Shown here one piece after another: positions 1 through 12,206 of a DNA stretch of 64,000 nt. Each line of letters begins with the position of its first letter. Positions within the stretch are counted from its first letter, which is position 1. This stretch comes from Molossus alvarezi (Eukaryota; Chordata; Mammalia; Chiroptera; Molossidae), in assembly GCA_037176705.1 (NCBI GenBank), contig CM073889.1, positions 103,991,890-104,055,889 of the forward strand, read 5' to 3'. The notes beneath the pieces are model-generated. The model was not told the origin of the DNA, searched no databases, and saw nothing but the letters and a program-made list of their open reading frames with translations. Position numbers and translations under genes: made by a program.

Positions 1-480
1 TTTTTTTTTTGCCACTCACAATTCACTTCTAGGCTGTCTACAAATCCTTTTGACTCTACCTTGAAAACAAGATCAGAATCCAGAGCCCCACCACCAGTGT
101 AGCACCTGGCCCGTGCGGTGGCTTCCTCCCTGACCCCTGATGTCTCCCTGTCCCTCTACATTCCATTCCTAACTCGGAAGTCAGTCGTCGCGGGACATCT
201 AAGACGTGCTAGGTTACTTCTGTGTGCGGATCGCTAGTGCTTTGCTCACCCTCGTGCCAGAGAGGACACTAAGGCTCTGAAATAATCGTCAGGCTCAGCA
301 CTAGCACGTCGCCGGCTCAGGCCGCTGGGACCACGGAGCTCGCTGGTTCCCAGACAGTGGAGCACACTCCTGCCTCAAGCTTCGCTGTTCCCTCCGCTTC
401 GTGCTCCTCCCCCGCACGCTCCGCCTCCCTAGCGCTCCAGTTCCACTCTCCCACAAGGATCCTGAAACTCCCTTTCCTCT
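1..480. repeat. Probable old interspersed repeat (LINE-like), decayed
   Basis: The stretch contains phrases typical of an old mammalian repeat, such as tttgactctaccttgaaaa near 50 and the run 'cactcctgcctcaagcttcgctgttccctc' region near 365-395, in the expected order. I cannot name the family. The GC-rich antisense open frames here (301-517) are best explained by this repeat. Confidence 0.35.
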
Positions 481-960
481 TGTACATACTTTTTTTGGGA
501 CACTTAACATCACTCATTTTATTTTCTAACTAAAGTAGAATGAGAGCTCACCGGGGACAACGACTTCGCTTTGTTCTCCATTGTGTCTCCAGTGCCCACA
601 ACAGTGTTGAGAGCAGAGAGTTAAAATCCAGACTTTAGATCCGGTTGAAAGATTCTCGAGTTCACTGTTTGTAGTATTATCTGGTCAAATTGGATATAAT
701 TAGACTCTCTAATACTATGTAGAAAATTGAATGAAGTTTATATTGTACTTAAAATTTAATATATGTGTGATTTAGAGGATATCAAAAGCTCAAGATTTAT
801 CTCTCAAATGAGCTTGTACTCTTGGCTCAAAGAGCAACATTATAGCAAAGTAGGGAAAAAAGGAAACAACAGAAATGAACACTAGTGTGGCTGCCTCCAT
901 TCTTTGGTCTGTTGTATAACGGGGTGCGAGGTAGCCTTTACAGAGGTCACTGTCCTTTTT

Positions 961-1209
961 TTTTTACATTTTTTTATCCTCACCCGAGGACATTTTTGCA
1001 TTTATCTTCAGATAGAGCAAGAGGGAGAGAAGGAGGAAGAGAGAGAAAGAAACATTGACGTGAGACACATTGAGTGGTTGCCACCCACATGACCCCATCC
1101 AGGGCTGGGGACAAACTGCAACCGAGGTACGTGCCCTTAGCGGGAATGAACCCAGGACTCTCTGGTCTGCGAGCCGACACTCCAGCTGCTGAGCCAAACC
1201 AGCCAAGGC
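961..1209 (-). mobile_element. Ves-type SINE, subtype A
   Basis: A tRNA-derived bat SINE. On the - strand it runs from the gccttggctggtttggctcag head (internal Pol III promoter) to a tcctcacccgaggac tail and an A-rich end. Perfect 17-bp target-site repeats, aggtcactgtccttttt, flank it at 944-960 and 1210-1226. Confidence 0.93.
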
Positions 1210-1425
1210 AGGTCACTGTCCTTTTTAGTGGCTTCATATTCATTCACAATTAATTTAAGTAATCTAGTCATTGTAATATATGTTTTATCTAGCTTTTCTT
1301 CTTTGTAAGCAATAGTAAAGAAGTCCCTGTACTTACTTCTTTTTAATTTGCCTAATCATTTCCATGGTATCCATGCCTAGACTTTTTGCCAAATTGGATC
1401 CAGGCTTTTAAAAATATGTATATTG

Positions 1426-1582
1426 CCCTGGCCGGTTTGGCTCAGCAGTTAGAGCATCAGCCTGCGGTCCAGAGAGACCCAGGTTCGGTTCCCAATAAGA
1501 GCGTGTACCTCGGTTGTGGTGTGTCCCCGGCCCTGGTTGGTCGTTTGGGTGGCAGCCACTCGATGTGTCCCTTTCACGTTGA

Positions 1583-1626
<44 letters not shown>

Positions 1627-1689
1627 TCTCTCTCCCTCCCATTCTATCTGAACAAAAAATGAAAAAATGTCCTTGGGTGAGGACAAAAA

Positions 1690-1732
<43 letters not shown>

Positions 1733-1735
1733 ATG
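1426..1735 (+). mobile_element. Ves-type SINE, subtype A, with long CT and AAAT runs
   Basis: The head is ccctggccggtttggctcag. The body contains a (CT)n tract at about 1588-1622 and the element ends in (AAAT)n at about 1685-1733. The flanks share atgtatat. Both simple repeats grew from the SINE's own CT-rich region and A tail. Confidence 0.92.
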
Positions 1736-2450
1736 TATATCATTAGCCTGAATGTTTTGCAATGAATTAGGGGGGTTGGATTTAATCATCCTTTATTTAG
1801 ACCATTTAGCATTTCCCTGTTATGAAACATACTTCAGTGAACACCCATCTTTATAAATCATTGTCTCCAACTCTACTTATTTCCATAAGCTACATTCCTA
1901 ATTGCTGGATTACTTTGTAAAAGAGAATAGACATATCTCTAACCCTAAAAAGGACTCTATAAAAGAATAATAATAATAGAGAACATGTTAAAGATATTAA
2001 AAATCTTTATCAAAATCGATTAGGCTACATACCTACACAATTTTTGGAATAGTCAGTTCTGCGATAACTCTTACTGTGAAAATGTGAATTTGTTCAAGGA
2101 AATCAATATATTAGGGAAGGAATTTAGTATAATGCAAATTTTGAATTTTTGTAGGTCATTTTATCTGCAAGAAACAATAGTTGAACATAGAAAACTACAC
2201 CCAGCTGAACCAAGTCATGCAGGAATACAGAACCCAAACATCTGCTCGCTACCTTAGTTCACCATGTGTGTCATGAGCCACACCTGTCTATATCTGATCG
2301 TACAACTTTTACCTGATTTCAGATAGCACTCCTTCTACCACTTCATTATAGCATGCAATTTTGTAAAAGCACATGTGTGTCATGATAGCAAAATTGATAT
2401 ATGTGAGATAAATTCAATGTACATCAGAGGTTACATGTACGCTGGCGTCA

Positions 2451-2452
<2 letters not shown>

Positions 2453-2485
<33 letters not shown>
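2453..2485. repeat. (TG)n microsatellite
   Basis: About 16 uninterrupted TG units in otherwise unremarkable AT-rich intron. Confidence 0.9.
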
Positions 2486-2490
<5 letters not shown>

Positions 2491-3559
2491 CCCTAGATAA
2501 GTAGCATTCTACTTTAGAAACTTCCTGAATCTCTGGTGAAGACACTGGTGAATCTGTTATTCAGCACATGTGGCCCCGGCCCTCTCTGTTCCATAACTGT
2601 GCAGGGAGTAGGTGAACTTGAGACAGCAGAGAGTAAAATGGAAAAGAAAGTGTTCAGAGCATTTGGTGTAAGCAATATTGGGACTGAATATCTGTTTGAA
2701 AAATATGCTTTAGAGCCTGGGAAATAAGTTCTTCCAAGCATTGCTTCCCATCTTGGGTATAACTGAATCCTTGAACTCCTTAGAAAGATGAAGATTAGTT
2801 CAAACTTGATATGCATTTTCAAGGTAGCAGGGGCATGCGTATTTTTCAAGCAGGTAGTAGAACAGTGTTCAGATCAATCCTTCATAACTCAGCAAACAGA
2901 GTTATTTTCATCAGTTTCAAGCAAGAGAACTGACATTCTGTTTAAACACAGTAAACGATTTGGGGCACATCAGAAAAGACCCTTTACTCAAAAGGGCTTT
3001 GCCAAGTCAAGCAATAATGCCTAAATAGTTCCCCGTGGCAGTTAGAGATTAAACTTCAAGGATAGCCATCTCTGGCTTGATTTCTCGGCACCCTAATTTA
3101 GATTCAGGTACAAATCCTCCTAGGAAAAATGTAAGGATAAGGAAACTGACAATGAACAGTTGAAAAAAGCTGAGAGTGATCCAATTAGAAGTAAACACCA
3201 GTACTGGAACACACGACATCTATTGACTAATTAACTGGTAGACTGAAATACCCTTTTAATATGGCACTACATCTGTGTGGGAGCATCCTGGGAAGAACTG
3301 AAACCAGAGATGGTTTTATTGTTTATGGTCATGAACAGTATCTGCACAGCCTGCTCTGTGATCACTTTGCATCTCTTAAGAGACTTCCTAGTCTCTTAAG
3401 GGTCTTTATCCTAAGCCTTGAGTAGATTATAGGAAGACGTTACTCGAAAGGCTAAACTATAATTTGCCAACTCTGAAAGAAGGAACCATGAAAATATGGC
3501 AGCTACAATGAATAGGTGGCAACAAATATGAGCTCTGGTAAGGGAAGAAAACCACATGG

Positions 3560-3690
3560 TGCTATGAGCTTTGAAGTCTAGGAGACCTGCGCCTCATCCT
3601 GACCCTCCACTTGCAAGGTCACGTCATTTAGCCATCGTGAGCCTCACCCGATTCATCTGTAAAATCAGAACTGATGAGAACCCTTTGAAG
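3560..3690 (+). mobile_element. MIR-like SINE fragment
   Basis: Order of motifs typical of MIR: 'gctttgaagtctaggagacctg', then the core region 'cattcatctgtaaaatcag' type sequence near 3650-3668. Old and decayed; a subtype B SINE sits next to it. Confidence 0.55.
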
Positions 3691-3714
3691 GATTTTTTAA
3701 AAAGAGTAAATGAG

Positions 3715-3924
3715 CTCGGCTGGTGTGGCTCAGCGGATTGAGCATTCTCTCATGGACTGAGAGGTCCTGGTTCAACACCCTGCCAGGGCACATGCCTGGG
3801 TTGCGGACTCGATCCCCAGTGGGGGATGTGCGAGAGGCAGCCGATCCTTGTCGCTCTCTCACATCAATATTTATATTTCTTTTTCCCTTCCCCTCTCTCT
3901 CGAAATCAATAAAAACATATTTTT
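3715..3924 (+). mobile_element. Ves-type SINE, subtype B
   Basis: The head is ctcggctggtgtggctcag, with the 'ccagtgggggatgtgcgag' block and an end of aaatcaataaaaacat. Target repeats of 16 bp with one mismatch, aaaaagagtaaatgag and aaaaagagtacatgag, lie at 3699-3714 and 3925-3940. Confidence 0.9.
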
Positions 3925-4304
3925 AAAAAGAGTACATGAGATAAAGTTATGTGAGATTTTCCTATAATGTTTGGCACTTGGAAAGGTTGGGGAATGGAAG
4001 CTAACAAAAATAAACAGAAAGAAACAAGAAGAAAGCGTCATGTCAGAGCTCGACCGTGGGGACCAGACCTGTCTGCAGAGATGCCAGTGAAGCGAACCCC
4101 CAAGGGAAACAAGCAAAATCTCAAACAAATACATCTGGGATTATCCCCACGCAGTGCTATTACCTTTCGGTTCAGGCATGTACGCATTTTCTAGTCAACA
4201 AATATTTAAGTGACTATTTATGCTCACCAACTTGCTGTGCACTTGACCTCTGTTTTGTATTTGCTTATGAAGAGAGAGTGAGATCTTTCTGTCTTCCTCC
4301 TCTT

Positions 4305-4550
4305 TTTTTTTTTTATCCTCACCCGAGGACATTTTTCCATGTTTTGTTCAGATAGAGTGGGAGGGAGAGAGAGGAAGAGAGAGAGAGAGAAACATCGATG
4401 TGAAGGGACACATCGAGTGGCTGCCACCCGCACGACCAATCAGGGCCGGGGACAAACTGCAGCCGAGGTACGTGCCCTTAGCGGGAACCGAACCCGGGTC
4501 TCTCTGGACCGCAGGCCGACACTCCAACCGCTGAGCCAAACAGGCCAGGG
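4305..4550 (-). mobile_element. Ves-type SINE, subtype A
   Basis: Full-length antisense copy. Perfect 16-bp target repeats, ctgtcttcctcctctt, lie at 4289-4304 and 4551-4566. The copy is close to the family consensus as judged against its sister copies here, so it is relatively young. Confidence 0.93.
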
Positions 4551-4799
4551 CTGTCTTCCTCCTCTTAGAAGGCTACTAATTTCATCATAAGTGTCCCACC
4601 CCCATGGCCTAATTTAAATCTAATTACTTCTCAAAGTTCCCTTTTCCAAATATTATTTTAGGCTTTAGAGCTTCAACATGTAAATTTTGAGGGTACATAA
4701 ACATTCAGCCCATGACACCTACGTGTTATCATTAAGGCAGGAGTTTCATAGTATTTTCTTTTATCCTAAAAAAAAACAACCCTCCATTAGATTGTTATT

Positions 4800-4915
4800 A
4801 GTGTGCTCTTGACAGATGGAAGCTGAGGCTCAGAGAGGTGAATTGATTGACCGAAAGTCTCCTAGCCACTAAGTGGTAGAGACAGAATCCTGACCTACGG
4901 TTGCCTTTGTGATTA
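4800..4915 (-). mobile_element. MIR fragment
   Basis: On the + strand the order is ctgaggctcagagaggtgaa, then 'actaagtggtagagacagaatcc', the reverse complement of the MIR core. An ancient tRNA-derived SINE. Confidence 0.7.
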
Positions 4916-5999
4916 CTCTTCTTGGGCTCTTTCAGCTATCGAACAGTGTGCATTTTAACACCATTAATGTAAGATTCAAAAGTGTCATTCAGATGAGATG
5001 TTGACAGAGGTGAGTCAGTTGGTGAAGGCAGGGCCGTTCTTTGAATCGGTAGAAACACATTTTTAAAAAAAATTCAAACATGCAAAGAAAGAACACTTTG
5101 TATTAGAAAAGATGACATTTCTGGGGATACAATTATTCATCACCCAATCAGCTGTCACTTCAGGGAAAAACATCTGGAAGAAATATCGAGGTCACTAAAA
5201 CAGAGAGCTTTTTAACTGATGCATTCCGTCTTGCGTGCATCCCATTAGCCTCCGAAGCTTCTGGATAGATTTATTTCAGAGTCTGTGTCTCTATCCAGCA
5301 CTGGGCTTTTTGTTTTTTTTTGTTTTTCCTGCAGAGCCCATTGATCAAACTCTTATTTACACTTTTACTGGTATACCATATTTTAACATACAGGTCTCTG
5401 GACAACCAAGACTCTGTAGTTCTAAGGAGGTGACTTAGGAATTTTGTCCTCCCACAACTTATCTCTAGCCATTAATTTTCCATGCAAATGAGAATATTTA
5501 TACAATTTCTGCCAGTTTTTATGCCTCAAACAATGAGAATCACAGAGCTCCATCTTTGAATTGGCCCAGTTATGCTCAACTTTATCCTCCATAAGGAATA
5601 CTGGCCAGAGGCAGGACCGTGCTTTCTTATTCAGGTACATTCTTAGAGGGGATGGAGAGGGTGTGATCTTTGTTCGTTGAGGTGTGCTGAGGCCCCAAAC
5701 GACTTATATCAGGTCCACATTGCTGTAGAGATCGGAAAGAGACCTCCTGACCGTTCTCATGCCTAGACCGGGATGCGGTGCTCCCTGCCCCGTTCCCAAA
5801 GGCCTCGCCACCATTTTCCTGTTGCAGGCACGAGTCATCAGTCACTGTCTTCTCCTACTTGGTGAGACACAAGAGGATTTTAGATCCTAATCATGAGGAA
5901 CATCAGATTGTCAGATCCTTCTTGCTTCTCCTTTGTGGCCCAGTGTACCTATTATTGGATTGCAAAATATACTCCTCCTCTTCCCCATTGGACTGTCTA

Positions 6000-6004
<5 letters not shown>

Positions 6005-6032
<28 letters not shown>

Positions 6033-6255
6033 ATTTTATCCTCACCTGAGAACACTTCTGCATCTATCTTCAGATAGAGCGGGAGGGATAGAGGGAGGAA
6101 GAGAGAGAGAAACATCAAGTGGCTGCCACCTGCACGACCCCACCAGGGCTGGGGACGAACTGCAATCGAGGTCCATGCCCTTAGTGGGAACCAAACCCGG
6201 GTGTCTCTAGTCCGTGGGCCGACACTCTAACCGCTGAGCCAAACCTGAAAGGGCA
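6005..6255 (-). mobile_element. Ves-type SINE, subtype A, with a GT run at its 3' end
   Basis: The antisense body spans about 6033-6255, from 'tatcctcacctgagaacac' to 'gctgagccaaacctgaaaggg'. A (GT)n tract of about 14 units (6005-6032) abuts its 3' end and has replaced the usual A tail. Target repeats are not clear. Confidence 0.85.
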
Positions 6256-6713
6256 GATTGTCCTTTTCTTAAGGGCATGTATATTGTTCTTGTATCCTTG
6301 GTGTCTAACACACGTCTAACATGTATGTGCTTTGTTAACATTTGCTAAATTGAGTTACATTGTATCGCCACAGTCATGGCAATAGCAGTAGAGGCCCCAG
6401 AGAGGCAGCAGATACTGTGAAGATGGAATACCAAAGCTTAACTGATGACATGCAGGGTATGAAAGAAAGAAAGAGTCAAGGGTGGGTGAATAACATACAG
6501 TTGCTCATCAATTTACAATGGAATTACATTTTGTAAACCCCTAGTAAGATGAAAATATCAGTTCAAAATGCCTTTAATACATCTAACCTACTGAAAAGCG
6601 TAGCTTAGCCTATGCTTTGTTCTGAGAACATTTACATGAGCCTGCACTTGGGCACAACCATCTAACACAAACCCTGTTTTATAAAAAATGGCTGAATGTC
6701 TCATGTCATTTTT

Positions 6714-6917
6714 AAAAATGTTCTTTTTATTGATTTTAGAGAGGAAGGGAGAGGGAGAGAGAGAGAGAAACATCGATGAGAGAGAACATTGATTGGCTGC
6801 CTCCTGCATGCCCCCCATTGGGGGTTTGGCCCACATCCTGGGCAGGTGCCCTGACCGGGAATCGAACCGGCGACCTCTTGGGTTGATGCTCAGCCACTGA
6901 GCCACACCAGCTGGGCA
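6714..6917 (-). mobile_element. Ves-type SINE, subtype B
   Basis: The antisense copy ends at 'gagccacaccagctgggca'. Target copies flank it: aatgtctcatgtcattttt at 6695-6713 and aatgtctcatgtaattttt from 6918. The right-hand target copy is shared with the next SINE. Confidence 0.92.
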
Positions 6918-6936
6918 AATGTCTCATGTAATTTTT

Positions 6937-7183
6937 ATTTTATTTTATTTTTTTATCCTCACCCGAGGACATTTTTCGATATTTTGTTCAGATAGAGTGA
7001 GAGGGAGAGAGAGAGAGAGAAACATCGACGTGAAAGCGACACATCGAGTGGTTGCCACCCACACGACCCAACCAGGGCTGGGGACAAACTGCAACCAAGG
7101 TACGTGCCCTTAGCGGGAACCGAACCCGGGTCTCTACGGACCGCAGGCCGACGCTCTAACCGCTGAGCCAAACCGGCCAGGGC
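6937..7183 (-). mobile_element. Ves-type SINE, subtype A, inserted beside another SINE at the same target
   Basis: The antisense copy begins with a (ATTTT)n A-tail complement and 'tatcctcacccgaggac' and ends at 'gagccaaaccggccaggg' plus c. It is followed by a third copy of the target, tgtctcatgtaattta, at 7184-7199. Confidence 0.92.
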
Positions 7184-7319
7184 TGTCTCATGTAATTTAT
7201 CATGCATATTGCTTTCACACCATCTCAAATTTGAAAAGTTAAGTTAAAGCATAGTAAGTCAGAGACCATCTGTAGATAAGCTGATGACAGAGATAAGACA
7301 CAGCAATAGGTTTGATGAG

Positions 7320-7500
7320 ATACTAATAACTACATTTTATTGAACAATTACAACGTGCCAGACACTGTGCTTAGTGCTTCACATTTATTATTTCACTGCA
7401 TCTCCATATAATAACCTGTTTTACAAATGATACATAATCCAAATGCTAAGTAATCAGAAGGCCAGAAATTGAATCAAACTTTACTCCTCTGTATTCCACA
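7320..7500 (-). mobile_element. MIR fragment
   Basis: The + strand reads 'acgtgccagacactgtgctt', then 'tttattatttcactgcatc' and 'aacctgttttacaaatgat', the reverse of the MIR 3' half in order. Confidence 0.65.
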
Positions 7501-7502
7501 AA

Positions 7503-7660
7503 ACCAGAGTTTCTCAAAGTGTGATCCAAGAACTCCCCAAACAAAAAACCATGCAGAGGTGGTGGTTTAAATGCATATTTCTAGGTCCCACTGTAAGCAT
7601 GCCGTTGTGGAGACAAAGATTCTGTATATTTAAAAGCACTCCAAGCAACTCTATGCCAGC
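7503..7660 (+). mobile_element. MER5-like hAT DNA transposon fossil
   Basis: It starts ccagagtttctcaaagtgtg, as MER5A/B elements do (cag-g-ttctcaaagtgtggtcc), and keeps 'aaatgcatatttctaggtcccac' further on. No intact 3' inverted end was found. Confidence 0.6.
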
Positions 7661-7769
7661 AAAAGCTTTATCAATATTGTCTTCAATTCAATTTAGTTAA
7701 CCTTTATGAAGCTGCTCTAATGTTACAGAACTTGACTCAGGCTCTGCAGATACAGAAATAACAACATAC

Positions 7770-8028
7770 GCCCTGGCCAGTTTGGCTCAGCGGTGAGAGC
7801 GTTGGCCTGCGGTCCAGAGAGGACGGGTTTGGTTCCCGCTAAGGGCACGTACCTCGGCTGCAGTTTGTCCCTGGCACTGGTTGGGTAGTGCAGGAGGCAG
7901 CCACTCAATGTGTCCCTTTCACGTCGATGTTTCTCTCTCTCTCTTCTTCCTCTCTCCCCCTCCCACTCTGTCTGAACAAAAAATGGAAAAATGTCCTCGG
8001 GTGAGGATAAAAAAATAAAATAAAATAA
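7770..8028 (+). mobile_element. Ves-type SINE, subtype A
   Basis: It runs from gccctggccagtttggctcag to 'gtgaggataaaaaaataaaa'. Target repeats with one mismatch, ataacaacatac and ataacatcatac, flank it. Confidence 0.92.
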
Positions 8029-9134
8029 AATAACATCATACTTTCTTTCCTCCAGGAGCTACTAGACTAATGGAAAAAAGAATGAAGAAGAAACAGACCA
8101 TGAAAACACATTGTAATAAAGGTGTGGGTGGCTTCTGGGAGCACCTAGGGGGAAACCAGTAATGCTGGCCAGTGGTAGACAGAAACAGAGTTGAGAACAG
8201 CCACCAGTTAGCTATACATTTGAAACTCATGAGGTAAGTCAGGACTACATATGGTGGGCATTCCCTTAGAGATGAGTTGAAAGGTTCAGGAGGTGAGAAT
8301 GCTAAGAAAGAGACTAAAAAACAAGAAGACAGGAACAGAACTTTGGAGATTGCATCTTATCTGACATTCTCTTCTTCAAAGCATAGTGCCCTGAATAAAT
8401 GAACAACTCATTAGCATAACCAATGAAATTGCCCTTTTTGGGTTTTCTTTGCTTAAGGAGAATTTTGAAAGGGATTTGCCTAACTTAATTTTCAAGCTGA
8501 CTTTCCGTAAAAGGAACGAGTTATACCACTGAATGACAAAGTTGCATTACAGATAGTACATTTCCAAAATGCATGCCTTAACAGTTTCATCATGCTAACT
8601 TCACTCTAAAGTAGATACTTTGTACTACCAACTGCTGGCGAACAATTAATTATGTGGATAAATAAGAATCTACTCCTGCCATTCCTCCAGCTATTCATTA
8701 TTCTATGATGGCCTTTAGCCCCTCCTGTACCTGGCTGCTTCCTGCCTGCGACTGTCCAGCAGGAGGTAGGACAAAGTGCCTGTAAACTGAAAGTTCCTGA
8801 ACGAATCGGTATTGGCCTGGACGGCTTCGAATGTGTTTCATAAAGAGCTCAGTATTATTGTTCTTGTCCATTCATATAAAAATATATTAAAGAATTATTA
8901 AAAATTTTTATTTGAGGACAAGAGCCATACATAGACACAGCAATAAGCTTACCTGGAAGCATCTAATAAAAACATCAGAGGAGAATGTGGAGTTGATACC
9001 ATTTAGCCTTCCGTGTTTGCTTGTGGTATAAAGCAAAAACAAGAGAGTCTTATTGTAGTGGGAAAAATTAACATTTTCCCTGTCCATGAATCATGAAGTG
9101 ATTGTATAGGCTCTTAAAATATATATCAATAACA

Positions 9135-9136
<2 letters not shown>

Positions 9137-9182
<46 letters not shown>

Positions 9183-9199
9183 TACACACACACACACAT
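9137..9199. repeat. (TA)n followed by (CA)n microsatellite
   Basis: About 21 TA units, then a short CA tract, immediately before an L1 insertion. Confidence 0.9.
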
Positions 9200-9223
9200 A
9201 TATATATTAAAGGTAGTTTGGTA

Positions 9224-9850
9224 CAGCCACTATGGAAACAGTATCTAGGTTTCTTTAAAAATGAAGAATACAGTTACCATATGACTCAGCAACCCCTCTA
9301 CTGGGTATCCACCAGAAAAATTTGAAAACATTTATCCATGAAGATATTTGCACCCACCCCTATGTTCATTGCAGCATTTTCACAGTGGCCAAGACATAGA
9401 AACAACCAAAGTGTCCTTCAACAGATAACTGGATAAGATGTGGTACATATATACAATAGAATACTATTCAGCCATAAGAAAAGATGAAATACTTTCATTG
9501 TGACACCATGGATGGATCTTGACATCATGCTCAGTGAAGTAAATGAGACAGAAATAGTCAAGAACCATATGATTTCACTCATATGTGAGATATAAAACTG
9601 AAAACAAAAAATGAACAAACAAAGAAAACAAACAAAAACTGGTCACCCTAGGGAAAGGGAAAGTGGAGTTGGCGGGGGAGGAGATAGAGTAAGGGGTCAG
9701 ACCTGTGGTGACAGGGGAACTGACTGTGGGGTGGTGAACACACAGTGTACTCAATATACAGGTGCTGTATCATAGAATTGTGCACTTGTACCCTCTGTAG
9801 TTTTATTAACCAATGCCACTCCAATAAATGTAATAGAAAAAAATTAAAAA
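9224..9850 (+). mobile_element. L1 LINE, 5'-truncated 3' end (ORF2 C-terminus plus 3' UTR)
   Basis: The first 240 bp encode the decayed end of L1 ORF2, with the order 'QPLWK', 'MTQQP' and then the region of the usual W-K-Q-P motif. A 3' UTR follows, ending in aataaatgtaatagaaaaaa. The 11-bp target repeats gtagtttggta lie at 9213-9223 and 9851-9861. Non-coding: frameshifts and stops interrupt the frame. Confidence 0.88.
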
Positions 9851-9869
9851 GTAGTTTGGTAAAATGTAA

Positions 9870-10020
9870 AGGCCATTGTGTAGAATTCAGGAAGTTGGGT
9901 TCTTCTATTGCCTTTGATACTTATGAGCTATGTGTTGCCACAGAAATGCCAATTATCCTTAATTTCTTCATCTGTAAAATATAGGTGATGGACAGATAGC
10001 TAAGATCTTTTATAGCTCCT
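9870..10020 (+). mobile_element. MIR-like SINE fragment
   Basis: The sequence 'tatgagctatgtgttgccac' followed by 'ttcttcatctgtaaaatata' matches the MIR core order. Confidence 0.6.
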
Positions 10021-11072
10021 GTCAATTAATAAATCAAATCAATACTTGTCCAGCACTCAATGTATTTTAGGATATAGAGTAATGACTAGGCAGTCCTATC
10101 CTCGAGGTAATCACAACCTTCATTTCCACTCTACCTGAAGTTCAGGTTTATTTTAAAAGCAAAAACAGACAAATATCATCTTTTATGTAACTTGTAACTT
10201 GGTGGATTTATTTTTCTTTCCACAATGCAGAAATTGTGTAACAGCTTTAAAAACTAGGTACAGAAAAGCAGAAAGAACATTCTGAGTTCAGTTTGAATTT
10301 TTGTTATAGACATATCAATGAGTATCAGAGCATTCAAAGGCATACATACAGCTATAAAAAATAGATGTTTGTAGCTGTGTATACATATGCATGGTTGGTT
10401 GCAAAGCAAAGGATTATGTTGACTTATATGACTGCTTCTGCTCAGCATATGAACAGGAATTAAATGTATATATAATAACAAACATGAGGTAAATATGAAT
10501 GACAAATATGAAAATATACCAAGAACTTTTTAGAAGCTTAGGAGAAGCACATACATTTTTAATCAGAATCAAGGGATGGATTACAAATTTTCTAACCACT
10601 TTGCTTTTAATTGATGAATCATACGGTAAGTAAAATTATACAAATACTTGAGGGAATAAGAAGGAATAGGAAGACTTCTGTAATATTTAAAGAATTACAT
10701 AAAATATTCCTTCAAGCTTTTTCCCCCAACTATTTCCCAATGAGCTTTGGTTAGTAGGATTTCAGCATAAAATGCAAAGACCACAATATAGGAGAACATC
10801 GTTTCTTCGAGTTACATTTTGGCCCTTGTACTTGATGAGCGTAGAGGAGAGGTGAAGTGTTTCCCTGGGGTTGGAAGAGCATTATCACAGGAGAGAATGT
10901 GTAGGGTTACAAATTGTTCTGTGCGGGTACTGACTGCTAGATCCCAAATAACAAGGCAACCGTATATTCCTCACAGAGACATGGAGGCATGCACATACAT
11001 ATGCAGATTTTGTTTATGATACGCAGGGTCCTCTAAAGTATACGACCCAGGACACGTTTAACAGTGGAATTC

Positions 11073-12206
11073 GGGCTGTTTCCAGATCTTAGCAACTGTA
11101 GATAGTGCTGCTATGAACATAGGGGCACATATATTCTTTCTGATGGGTCTTTCAGGCTTCTTAGGGTATATTCCTAGAAGTGGGATCACTGGGTCAAATG
11201 GCAGATCAATTTTTAACCTTTTGAGGTAACAACATATTGTTTTCCATAGTGGCTGCACCAGTCTGCATTCCCACCAGTAGTGTGCTAGAGTCCCCTTTTC
11301 TCTACACCCTCGCCAGCACTTGTTGTTTGATGATTTGTTGATGGCGGCCATTCTGACAGGTGTGAGGTGATACCTCATAGTCATTTTAATTTGCATCTCT
11401 CTGATGGTCAGTGATGTTGAGCATTTCTTCATATGTCTCCTGACATTTGTATGCCCTGTTTGGAGGGGTGTCTATTTAGATCCTCTGCCCATTTTTTTAG
11501 TTGGATTCTTTGTCTTCTTTTTGTTGAGTTGTATGACTGTCTATCAATAGATGAATGGATAAAAAAGCTGTGGTAGTCCGGCCGATGTGGCTCAGTGGTT
11601 GAGCGTCAACCCATGTACCAAGAGGTCACCAGTTCGATTCCCAGTCAGGACACATGCCCAGGTTGTGGGCCCGATCCCCAGTGGGGGGCATGCAGGAGGC
11701 GGCCAATCGATGTTTTCTCTTTGATGTTTCTATCTCTCTCTCTCCCTCTCCTTTCTTCTCTCTCTAAAATCAATAAAGGAAAAAAATTTTTTTAAAAGCT
11801 ATGGTACATATACACAATAGAACCCTATGCAGCTATAAGAAAAAAAGATCTCGTATCCTTTGAGACGACATGGAGGGACCTGGAGAGTATTATACTAAGT
11901 GAAATAAGCCAATCAGAGAAAGACAAATATCGCATGATCTCACTTATTTGTAGAATATAATGAACAAAATAAGCTGATGAACAAAATAGACCCAGAGACA
12001 TAGAAGTAGGGTACAGACTGACAAACCTCAGAAAAGGGGGGGAAGAGGAGAGGGAAGAATCAAACTAAAGAGCGTATATGCATGTATGTGTAACCATGGA
12101 CATAGACAACAATGCTGGGGGCGGGGCTCGGGAGGAGGTTGCCAATGGGGAAAAAAGGAGAAACATCTGCAACAAAAATAAATTAATAAAATCCTAACAA
12201 TAAAAG
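11073..12206 (+). mobile_element. L1 LINE with 5' inversion (twin priming) and a nested SINE
   Basis: The insertion is bounded by 10-bp target repeats, agtggaattc, at 11063-11072 and 12207-12216. The left part (about 11073-11540) is inverted: on the - strand it encodes the L1 ORF2 C-terminal region with recognisable [11 protein letters not shown], the '[15 protein letters not shown]' block, [12 protein letters not shown] and I-W-K-Q-P. The right part (about 11541-12206) is in direct orientation, starts at S-I-D-E-W-I-K-K and runs through the 3' UTR to an A-rich tail. The two breakpoints nearly touch in the L1 consensus. A SINE (11576-11793) interrupts the direct part. There is at least one in-frame stop, so it is a dead copy. 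Confidence 0.9.
11576..11793 (+). mobile_element. Ves-type SINE, subtype B, nested in the L1
   Basis: The head is gtccggccgatgtggctcag, with a B-box-like agttcgattcc and an end of aaaatcaataaagg. Target repeats aaaagctgtggta (ending 11575) and aaaagctatggta (11794-11806) both lie inside L1 sequence, so the SINE is younger than the L1. Confidence 0.93.

Noticed and set aside
301..517. Antisense GC-rich frames near the window start, considered as a possible first exon
   Set aside because: The same bases match an old interspersed repeat pattern, and no splice donor or promoter supports a gene.
11058..11432. Antisense 124-codon open frame
   Set aside because: It is the inverted C-terminal part of L1 ORF2, annotated as part of that element, not a host gene.
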